Positions 42,541 to 50,222 of a stretch of 64,000 bases of DNA are shown here, in pieces; the stretch's first letter is position 1, and each line of letters starts with the position of its first letter. A program made the position numbers and the translations under genes. A model generated the notes under the pieces. That model was given only the letters and a program-made list of their open reading frames with translations, ran no database searches and had not been told where the DNA came from. The stretch comes from Tissierella creatinophila DSM 6911 (lineage in GTDB: Bacteria; Bacillota; Clostridia; Tissierellales; Tissierellaceae): positions 1-64,000 of the forward strand of contig NZ_LTDM01000022.1 in assembly GCF_001940565.1 (NCBI RefSeq), in the 5' to 3' direction.

Positions 42541-42607
42541 TCAGTCTACGCTTTAGTCTGCGAAGGTACCAGGTACCCTAGCGAGGAAGCTTGCGGCTGA
42601 GCTTTCT
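42541..42607. repeat. GGTACC-type mosaic repeat, copy R1
   Basis: Contains AGTCTACGCTTTAGTCTGCG, then GGTACCAGGTACCCTAGC and GCTTGCGGCTGAGCTT. It belongs to a family of at least five units between 42.5 and 44.5 kb, all in the same orientation. Confidence 0.78.
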
Positions 42608-42775
42608 TCTATTATTATATGTTAGTCAATACTTTTTGTCAAACAATTCTAAAATTATTTTTAATACTTCTATACAACTTTTAAGAGTTTTTAAATGTTA
42701 TACTTTCCTACTAATCCACCAATATCAGGGCTTACAGCTCTTTTATTTCATTATACCCCCCTATGCAATTACGCT
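42605..42775. repeat. Segment related to 27690-27850
   Basis: Carries the same promoter layout and the conserved block around CCCCCCTATGCAATT (about 42759-42773). The rest of 42775-43070 has no gene; it holds decayed hairpin and GC-rich pieces. Confidence 0.6.
42614..42642 (-). promoter_or_regulatory. Strong promoter, leftward
   Basis: Minus strand TTGACA (42637-42642), 17 bases, TATAAT (42614-42619). It would start RNA near 42607. Confidence 0.75.
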
Positions 42776-42956
42776 AAACCCTGCACGAGGGTTTCCCACC
42801 ACTGTTGCTGGTCTTATTTTTTTTTCTTACATTTTTATATGCATATAAAAAGCCCTAAAGTTGTGCGCTCTAAGGTCTCCTATTACTTCTTTATCATTTA
42901 CACATCCTACTTAATATATAACTTTCAAGTAGGAATTTACTATTGCAAAACAAAAA

Positions 42957-42989
42957 TATCCTCTACAAGTAGACTACCTATGAAGGATC
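42957..42989 (-). terminator. Constant-loop hairpin H1 (degenerate)
   Basis: Minus strand ATCCTTCATAG-GTAGTCTA-CTTGTAGAGGAT followed by ATTTTTG. It has the same stem-loop layout as H2-H4 but an altered loop. Confidence 0.5.
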
Positions 42990-43069
42990 TAATTTGTGTC
43001 TTTGCTTCAGTTGCATTCTTTCGACAAAATTCGGGGCGTACCCGGTACCTTTGTGAGGAAAAAACATAA

Positions 43070-43110
43070 AATATCTCCCACAAGTATTTTCTACCTGTGA
43101 GAGATATTTT
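43070..43110 (-). terminator. Constant-loop hairpin H2
   Basis: Minus strand AATATCTCTCACAG, loop GTAGAAAATA, CTTGTGGGAGATATT, then TTATG. It is followed upstream by the longest repeat copy (R3). Confidence 0.65.
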
Positions 43111-43120
43111 GTATTGTTGA

Positions 43121-43297
43121 TCAGTCTACGCTTCCCCTACGGGACTAGCCACATGTTGGGCGTCGTAGTCTGCGAAGGTACCTGGTACCCTAGCAAAGGA
43201 GCTTGCGACTGAGCTTGCTTTGGTACCCTAGCAAAGGAGCTTGTGACTGAGCTTTCTTTGGTACCCTAGCAAAGGAGCTTGCGACTGAGCTTGCTTA
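43121..43297. repeat. GGTACC-type mosaic repeat, copy R3 with tandem tails
   Basis: The longest copy: AGTCTACGC, an extra about 32 bp found in no other unit here (CCCCTACGGGACTAGCC and ACATGTTGGGCGTCG), AGTCTGCGAAGGTACC, then three tandem 39-40 bp tails GGTACCCTAGCAAAGGAG / CTTGCGACTGAGCTTGCTTT ending at 43297. Confidence 0.8.
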
Positions 43298-43305
43298 AAC
43301 TTGAT

Positions 43306-43530
43306 TTATTCCTTATCTTCCCAATGATTTTTAGCATTATCAAATATGGCATCTAAGGACATATCATTAAATATTTCATTCTCTAATTTTAAATAATCTT
43401 CTTTACCTACTCCCTCAGAATGGCGTATAAATCGTAGAAATCCAGAATACCCTAGTTCTCTTATCAATGCTCTAGAACCTTTTTCTATTATTTCTCTATC
43501 GGTAAATTTACTCTTTTCATTCAATAACAT
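43306..43530 (-). CDS. Partner of the PIN-domain protein (putative antitoxin)
   Basis: A 74-residue protein (LLNEKSKFTDREIIEKGSRALI..., then FLRFIRHSEGVGKEDYLKLE). It overlaps the PIN gene by about 14 bases. Small size and coupling to a PIN gene suggest the antitoxin of a type II pair, although the toxin-first order is less common. Confidence 0.6.
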   Translation of the reverse strand: MLLNEKSKFTDREIIEKGSRALIRELGYSGFLRFIRHSEGVGKEDYLKLENEIFNDMSLDAIFDNAKNHWEDKE

Positions 43531-43993
43531 CAATATCCATCTCCCTTCTAAGAAAATCTATAGGATTGTATAGTTTAATATCTTTAATTATATCTTTTAA
43601 TTTATTTCTATTGCTTTCTACTGTTTTTATAAATTTATCATCACAAGTTATAAAATAATCGCATCCACTATATATAGCAGATGCAAGATGTAATGCATCT
43701 TTATCTTTTGTATTAGAATTTCCAACTATATCTTTTGCTATAGTTTTAATTTCATCATTAGGTTTTATAACTTCTTTAGATAAAGTTGAAATTGACTTAA
43801 TATGAAGTCTTCTATCCATGAAAGGATTTTTAAAATTTTCATATTCTAAGATAAATGACCACATCAGATCATATTCTTTATTTTCCACCAGCTCAAATAG
43901 TATATCTATTGCCATAGATTCAAATCTTATTCTCATCTGTGTTTGGTCATCAAATATTCTATTATATATATTCATATCAAAATATATTTTCAA
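43517..43993 (-). CDS. PIN-domain protein (VapC-like toxin)
   Basis: A 158-residue PIN domain: first acidic residue in KIYFDMNIYNRIFD, last cluster in DKDALHLASAIYSGCDYFITCDDKF. Family members are RNases, often toxins of toxin-antitoxin pairs. TTG start at 43993 with AGGTGA seven bases upstream. It stands between two repeat blocks, an accessory setting. Confidence 0.75.
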   Translation of the reverse strand: MKIYFDMNIYNRIFDDQTQMRIRFESMAIDILFELVENKEYDLMWSFILEYENFKNPFMDRRLHIKSISTLSKEVIKPNDEIKTIAKDIVGNSNTKDKDALHLASAIYSGCDYFITCDDKFIKTVESNRNKLKDIIKDIKLYNPIDFLRREMDIDVIE

Positions 43994-44118
43994 CTTTTAT
44001 TCACCTACTTATTATATTATATTTGTTTTAATTATATCATATTACAAAACTTTAATACATATTATACTATTATTATATTAGTCGTAAAATTATCTTTTGT
44101 GAAGAAAAGCATAAAAAA

Positions 44119-44150
44119 ATTCCATACAAGTATTTCTACCTGTATGGAAT
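44119..44150 (-). terminator. Constant-loop hairpin H3
   Basis: Minus strand ATTCCATACAG-GTAGAAATA-CTTGTATGGAAT followed by TTTTTTATGC: a terminator. Same loop as H2 and H4, different paired stem. Confidence 0.8.
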
Positions 44151-44167
44151 CTAGTTTATTTCTTTAT

Positions 44168-44236
44168 TCAGCCTACGCTTTACTCTGCGAAGGTACCTGG
44201 TACCCTAGCAATGTCGCTTGCGACTGAGCTTGCTTT
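44168..44236. repeat. GGTACC-type mosaic repeat, copy R6
   Basis: CCTACGCTTTACTCTGCG, AAGGTACCTGGTACCCTAGC, AATGTCGCTTGCGACTGAGC. Lies directly above hairpin H3. Confidence 0.8.
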
Positions 44237-44257
44237 TTGAGAAAAAATGAATAAAAA

Positions 44258-44289
44258 ATCCCCCACAAGTATTTCTACCTGTGGGGAAT
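44258..44289 (-). terminator. Constant-loop hairpin H4
   Basis: Minus strand ATTCCCCACAG-GTAGAAATA-CTTGTGGGGGAT followed by TTTTTATTC. First terminator reached by transcription out of the S-layer-like cassette. Confidence 0.82.
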
Positions 44290-44308
44290 CTAATTTGTTG
44301 AATTGTTT

Positions 44309-44463
44309 AAGCTACGCTTTAGTCTGCGAAGGTACCTGGTACCCTAGCGATGTCGCCTGCGACTGAGCTTGCTACTTAGTTCAGTCTACGCTTTAGTCTG
44401 CGAAGGTACCAGTCTGCGAAGGTACCTGGTACCCTAGCAAAGGAGCTTGCGACTGAGCTTGCT
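44309..44463. repeat. GGTACC-type mosaic repeats, copies R7 and R8
   Basis: Two adjoining units. R7 (44309-44373) carries GATGTCGCCTGCGACTGAGC. R8 (44381-44463) has a local duplication of AGTCTGCGAAGGTACC. R8 runs up to and includes the stop codon of the S-layer-like gene. Confidence 0.8.
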
Positions 44464-47400
44464 ATTGATTGCTTATTGTAATTTCTTTTGTACCTTCTAC
44501 TAATGAACCGTCTTTAGCTACTGCCTTAACTGTTACTGTTCCATTAGTTAATGCTGTTAATAATCCGTCTGCATCTATTGACGCTGTTCCTGTTCCAGCT
44601 ACAACTGACCAAGTCACTGCTTTGTTAGTTGCTCCTGCTGGTAATACTGCTGCTGACATTTGTAATGTTCCATTATTAGTTTCTATTGTAGTAGCATCTG
44701 CTGCTCCCGTTACTGCAATACCTGTTACTAATATTGGATCTACAGTTATTGCTTGATTAACTGTTTTACTACCTTTAGTAATTACAACTTTATCATCTGT
44801 TGTAGTAAGTGTAGTTCCATTAGCTTTAACTGTTGTTATAGATTCAGCTGTAAAGTCTGCAAATGCTACTGTTTTGATAAGTGTTCCATCCTTACTTAAC
44901 AAGTCAACTTCTAAACCTGTTAATTCTAATGTTTCACCATCATTATAAGTTGTTTTAGTTGGTGCTGTTTTTATTGTTAAGCTATCAAATACTGGATTTA
45001 CAGTTATTGCTTGATTAACTGATTTTCCATCAACACTAATTACAACTTCAGTACCATTATCTGCTGTAGTAAGTGCAACTCCATTAGCCTTATCTGTTGC
45101 TATACCTTTAGCTACAAATTGAGCATATGGTATTTCTTCTGTTACTCCGTTTGAGTAAGTTACAGTTACAACTAAGCTAGATAAATCTAGGCTATCTCCA
45201 TCGTTGTAAATTGCTTTAGCTGGTGTTTCAATTGCAATGTTACTTGCTGTTAAGCTTGTATTTGCTACAGTATCTCCTACTATTACTTTTATAGTTTTTA
45301 CTACTCCATCAACTATACCAGTAATTGTAAAAGTATCTCCTTCTACAAGGGAAGCACCTGAAACTGATATTTCTCCTGCTTTACTTATTGTTATAGTTGG
45401 TGCTGTTGATTTGTCAGCCTTTGCAACGTTTGTTACTGTATAAGATATTTCTCTAGGTGCTACACCATATTGGTCTTCACCATAGAATTGGAATGTTGAA
45501 GTAGCTCCAACTGGTCCTATTTTCTTACCGTTTATAAAGTTAGCTGGAACAACAATAGCTCCATCTTTAATTTCTGCTTCGTTACCTGTTTTACGAACTT
45601 TTAAATCTGTTACTACACTTTGTGCATCACTATAAGTTAATGTTTGTGTAATAGTTAGTGGGTTGTCTGCTCCTGCAACTACACCTGTTAATGTAGCTGT
45701 TTTATCTAAACCTTTTGTATCTATGGCTTTATAAGGTATAGCTGATCCAACAACTTCTATTGGAGCAGTAGCTGTTGCAGATACAAGTAATCCTTGGTCT
45801 ACTTTTACTTCTGCAGAACCTTTTTTACCAAATATTGTTAAGTTTTTAGCATAATCTGATGTAGGATTATTATATTTTGTTGATGCTCCTGTAAAGATTT
45901 TTCCAACTTCTTTCATACCAAAAGTTGTAATATCTTTTAATTCAACTGTTTCAAAAGTTACAGTTATAGTATCTAATGTTTTAGCTGGCGAGCTATTATC
46001 AATTAATGAAATTTCAAATACTTCTGTACCTTTAACACCAGCACTAATAACTGTTGATGTTGTTGAATTATTTAGAGTAGTGTTAGTTATTCCAACCTTA
46101 TCAGCTGCTCCATCTTCTGCTTCAAATTTTAATGAGAAACCAGCTGGTAAATTGATTTTTTCACCGTATTGGTCATTTATAACTATATCATCAAGACTGA
46201 TAGTTTGAGTTTGACCTTTTTGGATTAAGTTATATATATCTTTAGATAATCCACCTAATGAAGCTGCTGCAGGTGCTTTTTCAGCTTTCAAGTTAAGTGT
46301 TTGAGCTTTTCCAGTTGCAGAAACTGCAGTTATTACTACATTTTCAGCGTCTGGTGTTATGTGTAATTTAACTTTATTCTTATTACCATAATCAACTGAG
46401 TAATCTATAGTTGCACCAGTTGTAGTAATTGAAGATCCATCAGTAAACTTTAATAGTTTTGATCCTGAAGCTACTCCATCTTTAACTAACTCTGTGTTTG
46501 AAACTAAGTCATTACCATATTGATCTACTGCTGTAAATGGTAATTCTACTTTTACTTCTAATTTTAATGCTTTTTCTGGTGTAGATACTGTTAATACATC
46601 AGTTTTAGCATTTTCTAATACTTTTACAGTAGTATTAGCTGTCTTTCCAGTTCCTGCTGCTACAACTGTTAATACCGCTGTACCATGAGTTGCTGGTGAT
46701 TTAGGTGCTTGGAACTTAATTACTGTACCTACTTTTGCTAGGTTAACAATTTTAGTTCCTGCAAGTCTAATGATATTATCATTAGATGATAATACGTTAA
46801 CATCTTTTAATTCTTCTGCTTTTAATACATTTCCGTATTGATCTTTGATTTCTACTGGAATGTAATACTTAGCAAATTCTGATCCCATATTATTTACATT
46901 TATAGGTTTTTTAGCTAATTCTACATCATCTGTCTTAAGTTCTCCCAATACAATTGTATCAACTTGAGCTGATTTTACAACAGTTACTGTTTTTGTAGCT
47001 GTAACTCCTGTTTCTGAATCAACTATTGTTACAACAACTTTATCATCTACTTTAAACATATCAGTTGCATTACCTTTTATTGTTAATATACCTTCTTTAT
47101 TAATTTCATGACCTGTTGAAGCTCCCTTAGAAGCTGTTATAGATATTGATGAAGCTCTTAATTTGTCATTAACAATTTCATCATATTGATTTTTTGCTTG
47201 TACATTCATTTTAAGATTTATGTTATCAAGAGTAGTTCCAGTCATAACTTCTGATTGAACTGCTACGTCTGATAAGAATTCTATCTTAGTAAGTTTTTCA
47301 GCTTCTACTTTTACTGTTCCAGTTAAAGCTTCTTCTGTTAAACCAGTAACTGTTACTGTGTAATCTCCAGCTATCATAACTGCATTGAATTCTATAGTAG

Positions 47401-47566
47401 CTGACATTTTATCTTCTGCAAACTTGATTTCTTTTACAGACGGCTTAACTGATCCACGCTTAGCTTCCATAATCGCTTTTGTAGTATCAACCGCTTTATT
47501 AAACTTAACCTCTAAAGTCTTAGCATTAATAGCACTTACTGAAATAATTTTCTTCTCTAGCTTTCT
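44462..47566 (-). CDS. 5'-truncated S-layer-like surface protein, probable silent cassette
   Basis: The first ATG is at 47470 (1002 residues), but the frame is open to a TGA at 47567-47569. The upstream codons read KKIISVSAINAKTLEVKFN, a typical junction inside S-layer proteins after their SLH or anchoring part. There is no signal peptide, SLH repeat, ribosome-binding site or promoter. The rest is many Ig-like/Big domains (DQYGN motifs in several) and a final Big_2 domain (VTGIAVTGAADATTI, LPAGATNKAVTWSVV). The stop codon lies in repeat R8. It is intact as a reading frame, so it looks like a stored 3' cassette needing fusion to an expressed 5' end. Confidence 0.72.
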   Translation of the reverse strand, partial: RKLEKKIISVSAINAKTLEVKFNKAVDTTKAIMEAKRGSVKPSVKEIKFAEDKMSATIEFNAVMIAGDYTVTVTGLTEEALTGTVKVEAEKLTKIEFLSDVAVQSEVMTGTTLDNINLKMNVQAKNQYDEIVNDKLRASSISITASKGASTGHEINKEGILTIKGNATDMFKVDDKVVVTIVDSETGVTATKTVTVVKSAQVDTIVLGELKTDDVELAKKPINVNNMGSEFAKYYIPVEIKDQYGNVLKAEELKDVNVLSSNDNIIRLAGTKIVNLAKVGTVIKFQAPKSPATHGTAVLTVVAAGTGKTANTTVKVLENAKTDVLTVSTPEKALKLEVKVELPFTAVDQYGNDLVSNTELVKDGVASGSKLLKFTDGSSITTTGATIDYSVDYGNKNKVKLHITPDAENVVITAVSATGKAQTLNLKAEKAPAAASLGGLSKDIYNLIQKGQTQTISLDDIVINDQYGEKINLPAGFSLKFEAEDGAADKVGITNTTLNNSTTSTVISAGVKGTEVFEISLIDNSSPAKTLDTITVTFETVELKDITTFGMKEVGKIFTGASTKYNNPTSDYAKNLTIFGKKGSAEVKVDQGLLVSATATAPIEVVGSAIPYKAIDTKGLDKTATLTGVVAGADNPLTITQTLTYSDAQSVVTDLKVRKTGNEAEIKDGAIVVPANFINGKKIGPVGATSTFQFYGEDQYGVAPREISYTVTNVAKADKSTAPTITISKAGEISVSGASLVEGDTFTITGIVDGVVKTIKVIVGDTVANTSLTASNIAIETPAKAIYNDGDSLDLSSLVVTVTYSNGVTEEIPYAQFVAKGIATDKANGVALTTADNGTEVVISVDGKSVNQAITVNPVFDSLTIKTAPTKTTYNDGETLELTGLEVDLLSKDGTLIKTVAFADFTAESITTVKANGTTLTTTDDKVVITKGSKTVNQAITVDPILVTGIAVTGAADATTIETNNGTLQMSAAVLPAGATNKAVTWSVVAGTGTASIDADGLLTALTNGTVTVKAVAKDGSLVEGTKEITISNQ

Positions 47567-47596
47567 TCAATATATTATATAATAATACTAAAGCTA
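47558..47596. other. Inverted repeat at cassette/recombinase border, possible recombination site
   Basis: Arms TAGCTTT (47558-47564) and AAAGCTA (47590-47596) flank a 25-bp AT-rich core. The S-layer-like frame stays open up to the core. The recombinase ribosome-binding site starts right after the right arm. Arms of this size around a core fit a tyrosine recombinase site, but the role is inferred. Confidence 0.5.
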
Positions 47597-47610
47597 AGGA
47601 GTGGGTTATT

Positions 47611-48471
47611 ATGAAATATAGTTATGTAGTAGAGAACTTTTTAAGGTATCTAGAAAGTATAGACAGATCACTAGAAACTATAATAGGATATAAAAAAGAA
47701 CTCGGGTACTTTGGAGATTATTTAATGGATAAATATTCTATTGAAAAAGATATCCATGAGATAAGCTTAGAAGATTTAGAAGAATATATGTATTTGATTA
47801 AACTTAAAGGAAAAATGAGTTCCACGAGAAATAGAGTTATATATATTTTTAGAAGTCTATATAATTATGCATACAGAAGAGAAATTTGCTATAAACAATT
47901 ACCACTTTTTATAGAACCAATTAAAGTAAAACAAAATGAAAGATTTTTCTTAAGTGAAAAACAAGTAGAAGAATTATTTAATAATATAGATAAGCCTTTA
48001 TTAAAGGCTGCTATACAAACTATATTTTATACTGGTATGAGAGTTTCAGAGCTTATAAATTTACAAGTAGGAGATTTAGATATGAATAGTAGATTGTTAT
48101 ATATTGTAAATGGTAAAGGGAAAAAAGATAGAATTATTCCAATAAGTCAAAAGCTATACATTATAATTAAAGACTATATGGAAAATATTAGACCCGATAT
48201 AGAATCTAATAATTTGTTTTGTACTAAGAAAAGTGGATCCTTGTCTTCTCAATATATTAATGCAGCTTTAAAGAGAGCACAGGAACCATTAGGACTTAAA
48301 CAAAGAGTATCAGCCCATATATTAAGACATTCTTTTGCAAGCAGCCTAATAAAAGCAAATGTACCTCTGCCATATCTACAGAAGCTACTAGGGCATGCTG
48401 ATTTAAGAGTAACTAGTGTTTATATACATCAAAATATAGATGAGCTAAGAGGGGCTATAGAACTTTTATAG
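47611..48471 (+). CDS. Tyrosine recombinase (XerC/D-like)
   Basis: A 286-residue recombinase with a SAM-like N-terminal core-binding domain (LRYLESIDRSLETIIGYKKE). All catalytic residues are visible: Arg in TGMRVSEL (R144), Lys in NGKGKKDR, His-x-x-Arg in HILRH (236-239), His in LLGHADLRV (262) and Tyr in SVYIHQN (Y271). AAGGAG precedes the ATG. Smaller than phage integrases and lacking an arm-binding domain, it fits a DNA-inversion or cassette recombinase. It is divergent from the silent S-layer-like gene and 45 bp away. Confidence 0.9.
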   Translation: MKYSYVVENFLRYLESIDRSLETIIGYKKELGYFGDYLMDKYSIEKDIHEISLEDLEEYMYLIKLKGKMSSTRNRVIYIFRSLYNYAYRREICYKQLPLFIEPIKVKQNERFFLSEKQVEELFNNIDKPLLKAAIQTIFYTGMRVSELINLQVGDLDMNSRLLYIVNGKGKKDRIIPISQKLYIIIKDYMENIRPDIESNNLFCTKKSGSLSSQYINAALKRAQEPLGLKQRVSAHILRHSFASSLIKANVPLPYLQKLLGHADLRVTSVYIHQNIDELRGAIELL

Positions 48472-48587
48472 GTATAGTAAAACAAAAGTAAAATAAAATT
48501 CAATTTTAATTTATAAATAAAATGACGATATCATATATAAGTAAATTAGAAATATTAAATATACAATAACAATGGGTGGTGAATTTA

Positions 48588-48764
48588 ATGGATCTTGGAA
48601 AGATAAATAAGATAAATAAGATTGGGATAAAGGAAGATATATTTTATGATCAAAGAAATAAAAATCAAATGAAAGCTCCTTTCGAATCATCTGAATATAA
48701 AGAGGATATAAATAATGATATAGCAACTATTTCAAGTGATGGTATTGTCGATATTGAAACATAA
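48588..48764 (+). CDS. Small protein, unknown
   Basis: About 58 residues (MDLGKINKINKIGIKEDIFY..., ending SSDGIVDIET). GGGTGGTG precedes ATG 48588. It shares an INKIN-type start with the next gene. The gap 48472-48587 is AT-rich without clear signals. Confidence 0.5.
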   Translation: MDLGKINKINKIGIKEDIFYDQRNKNQMKAPFESSEYKEDINNDIATISSDGIVDIET

Positions 48765-48827
48765 ATCCAAAAATCATTTTATTTTACCAAGGAAGATTAG
48801 TAAGCCAATATGTATAGGAGAATCTAT

Positions 48828-50021
48828 ATGAAGATAGATAGTACTCACAATATAAATAAGATAAATAATATAACAAGTAAAAATCATGTAGAAGTTAAGG
48901 AAGTAAATCTATCTACAAATCAAGAAATTGAAACTGCTGAAATTTCTGCAATATATAAAGAATCTAGCCTAGAAGATAAGTCTTATATATATGATTTAAC
49001 ATCGATAGAAAAGTTTGTAAAAGAATCACAAAATATATATGGTCAACTTAAAAAGATGGTAGAGGAAACTCTAAAAAATCAAGGTACTGTTGTTCATATA
49101 TTAGAAAAAATGCAACAAAGTGAAAAACTTCAAGGATTTACACAAGAAAATATAGTGAAGTTAGATGAAACTATAGGGGATAGAATATTAGATTTGTTAA
49201 AAACAAATTTAGATGAAGATCAAATAAAACTCGATGAAAGAACAGTAGCTGGAATAAAAGAGATGATTTCTCCGGGAGGACGATTAAGTCCAGAAATTAT
49301 AAGTGAAAGGATAGTAAACTTTATAAAGGAATCTTCAGTTCACGATAGTGTAAAACTAGATATTTTAATAGAATTAATAGATAAAGAGTTTAAAGAGGCA
49401 GAAGAAATACTGGTTAAATTGCCTCAAATAACACAGAAAACTTATGACAAGATAATGGAAAAGTTAGATAGAATGAAACTATTGGAAGTATTTGGAAAAG
49501 GAGCAGAGAGTGTATCTGCACAAATTAAAAAAATAGTAGAAGTTAATATAAATGACCAATTTAAGACTATAGAGGCATTAAAACAAATTGAACAATCTGA
49601 TGGAATAAAATTAGATAAAACTACAATAATTGAGATGGAGAAGCTAATCTCACCACGTGGGAAATTAGGCTCACAAACTATTAGTGATAAAATAGTAGCT
49701 TTTATAAAAGAAGCTTCTACTGGAGATTTAGAAAAGCTCAATAGTTTAATAAAGATGATGAGTCAAGACTTTAAAGCTACTGAAAAACTATTAGGACAGT
49801 TGCCAGATTTATCGCATAAAACCTATGATAAATCAATGACAAAATTAGGTCAATTAGAACAGGATTTACTAAAAATGGGTTATCCTGCTCCTTTTATATT
49901 GGGAAATATTATGAATTTATATGAAATGGTCATTAAAACGAATAGGTTTGGTATAAAGCCATATATTATTATAATAATTTGTATTATACTCTACTATGGT
50001 TTAAGATTATTAATAAACTAA
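48828..50021 (+). CDS. Helical repeat protein with C-terminal membrane anchor
   Basis: About 397 residues. Two copies of a module of roughly 125 residues are recognisable: SPGGRLSPEIISERIVNFIKE against SPRGKLGSQTISDKIVAFIKE, and LPQITQKTYDKIMEKL against LPDLSHKTYDKSMTKL. The C terminus is one membrane helix (YIIIIICIILYYGLRLL), so the protein is likely tail-anchored with the helices in the cytoplasm. TAGGAG precedes ATG 48828. No known family recognised. Confidence 0.65.
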   Translation: MKIDSTHNINKINNITSKNHVEVKEVNLSTNQEIETAEISAIYKESSLEDKSYIYDLTSIEKFVKESQNIYGQLKKMVEETLKNQGTVVHILEKMQQSEKLQGFTQENIVKLDETIGDRILDLLKTNLDEDQIKLDERTVAGIKEMISPGGRLSPEIISERIVNFIKESSVHDSVKLDILIELIDKEFKEAEEILVKLPQITQKTYDKIMEKLDRMKLLEVFGKGAESVSAQIKKIVEVNINDQFKTIEALKQIEQSDGIKLDKTTIIEMEKLISPRGKLGSQTISDKIVAFIKEASTGDLEKLNSLIKMMSQDFKATEKLLGQLPDLSHKTYDKSMTKLGQLEQDLLKMGYPAPFILGNIMNLYEMVIKTNRFGIKPYIIIIICIILYYGLRLLIN

Positions 50022-50103
50022 AGGTATCCGGTAACGCCCATTAGGCAGTTTTTCTCTAACTACGTAGGGGAAGTTTATCCAAAGGGTAGATAAGAATTAA
50101 ACA

Positions 50104-50140
50104 AAAGATATCAAAGGTAGAAATGACTTTGGTATCTTTT
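50104..50140 (+). terminator. Constant-loop hairpin H5
   Basis: AAAGATATCAAAG-GTAGAAATGA-CTTTGGTATCTTTT then GTTATTT. It follows the helical repeat gene. Upstream text ACGCCCATTAGGC...CGTAGGGGAAG (50034-50073) matches the extra part of repeat R3 on the other strand. Confidence 0.75.
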
Positions 50141-50146
50141 GTTATT

Positions 50147-50222
50147 TCATCACCAAGCCTTAGTTTTAAATACTATATGTTTGTGGATTTGCTTTACGTA
50201 TATCTCGATATTATCTATGATC
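50147..50222 (+). pseudogene. Deletion relic of a second DUF4236 locus
   Basis: Three fragments of the 52.4-53.5 kb DUF4236 locus are joined: promoter text (TTAGTTTTAAATACTATATG), then 3' coding text (TGTGGATTTGCTTTACG), then more distal coding text (CTCGATATTATCTATGAT). The joins fall exactly at short direct repeats TATATGTTTGTGG and ATATCTCGA. Its end supplies the last codons and stop of the ATPase gene on the other strand. Confidence 0.75.

Larger units (their letters stand above)
42492..42607 (-). ncRNA. Candidate small RNA of about 115 nt
   Basis: A strong leftward promoter (42614-42642) and a strong terminator (42492-42531) bracket about 115 bases with no reading frame. The body is one copy of the GGTACC repeat unit. 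Existence of the RNA is inferred from promoter plus terminator. Confidence 0.5.

Noticed and set aside
42695-43069. Plus-strand frame of 124 codons
   Set aside because: No ribosome-binding site, low-complexity aromatic composition, and it crosses repeat-like, promoter-containing DNA.
43200-43297. Tandem 39-40 bp direct repeats that could suggest a CRISPR array
   Set aside because: Units are contiguous with no spacers, there are only about three, and no cas genes are near.
47611-48471. Recombinase considered as the prophage integrase
   Set aside because: It is small, lacks an arm-binding domain, reads away from the prophage, and is separated from it by the S-layer-like cassette; no att-type repeat pair could be identified in the window.
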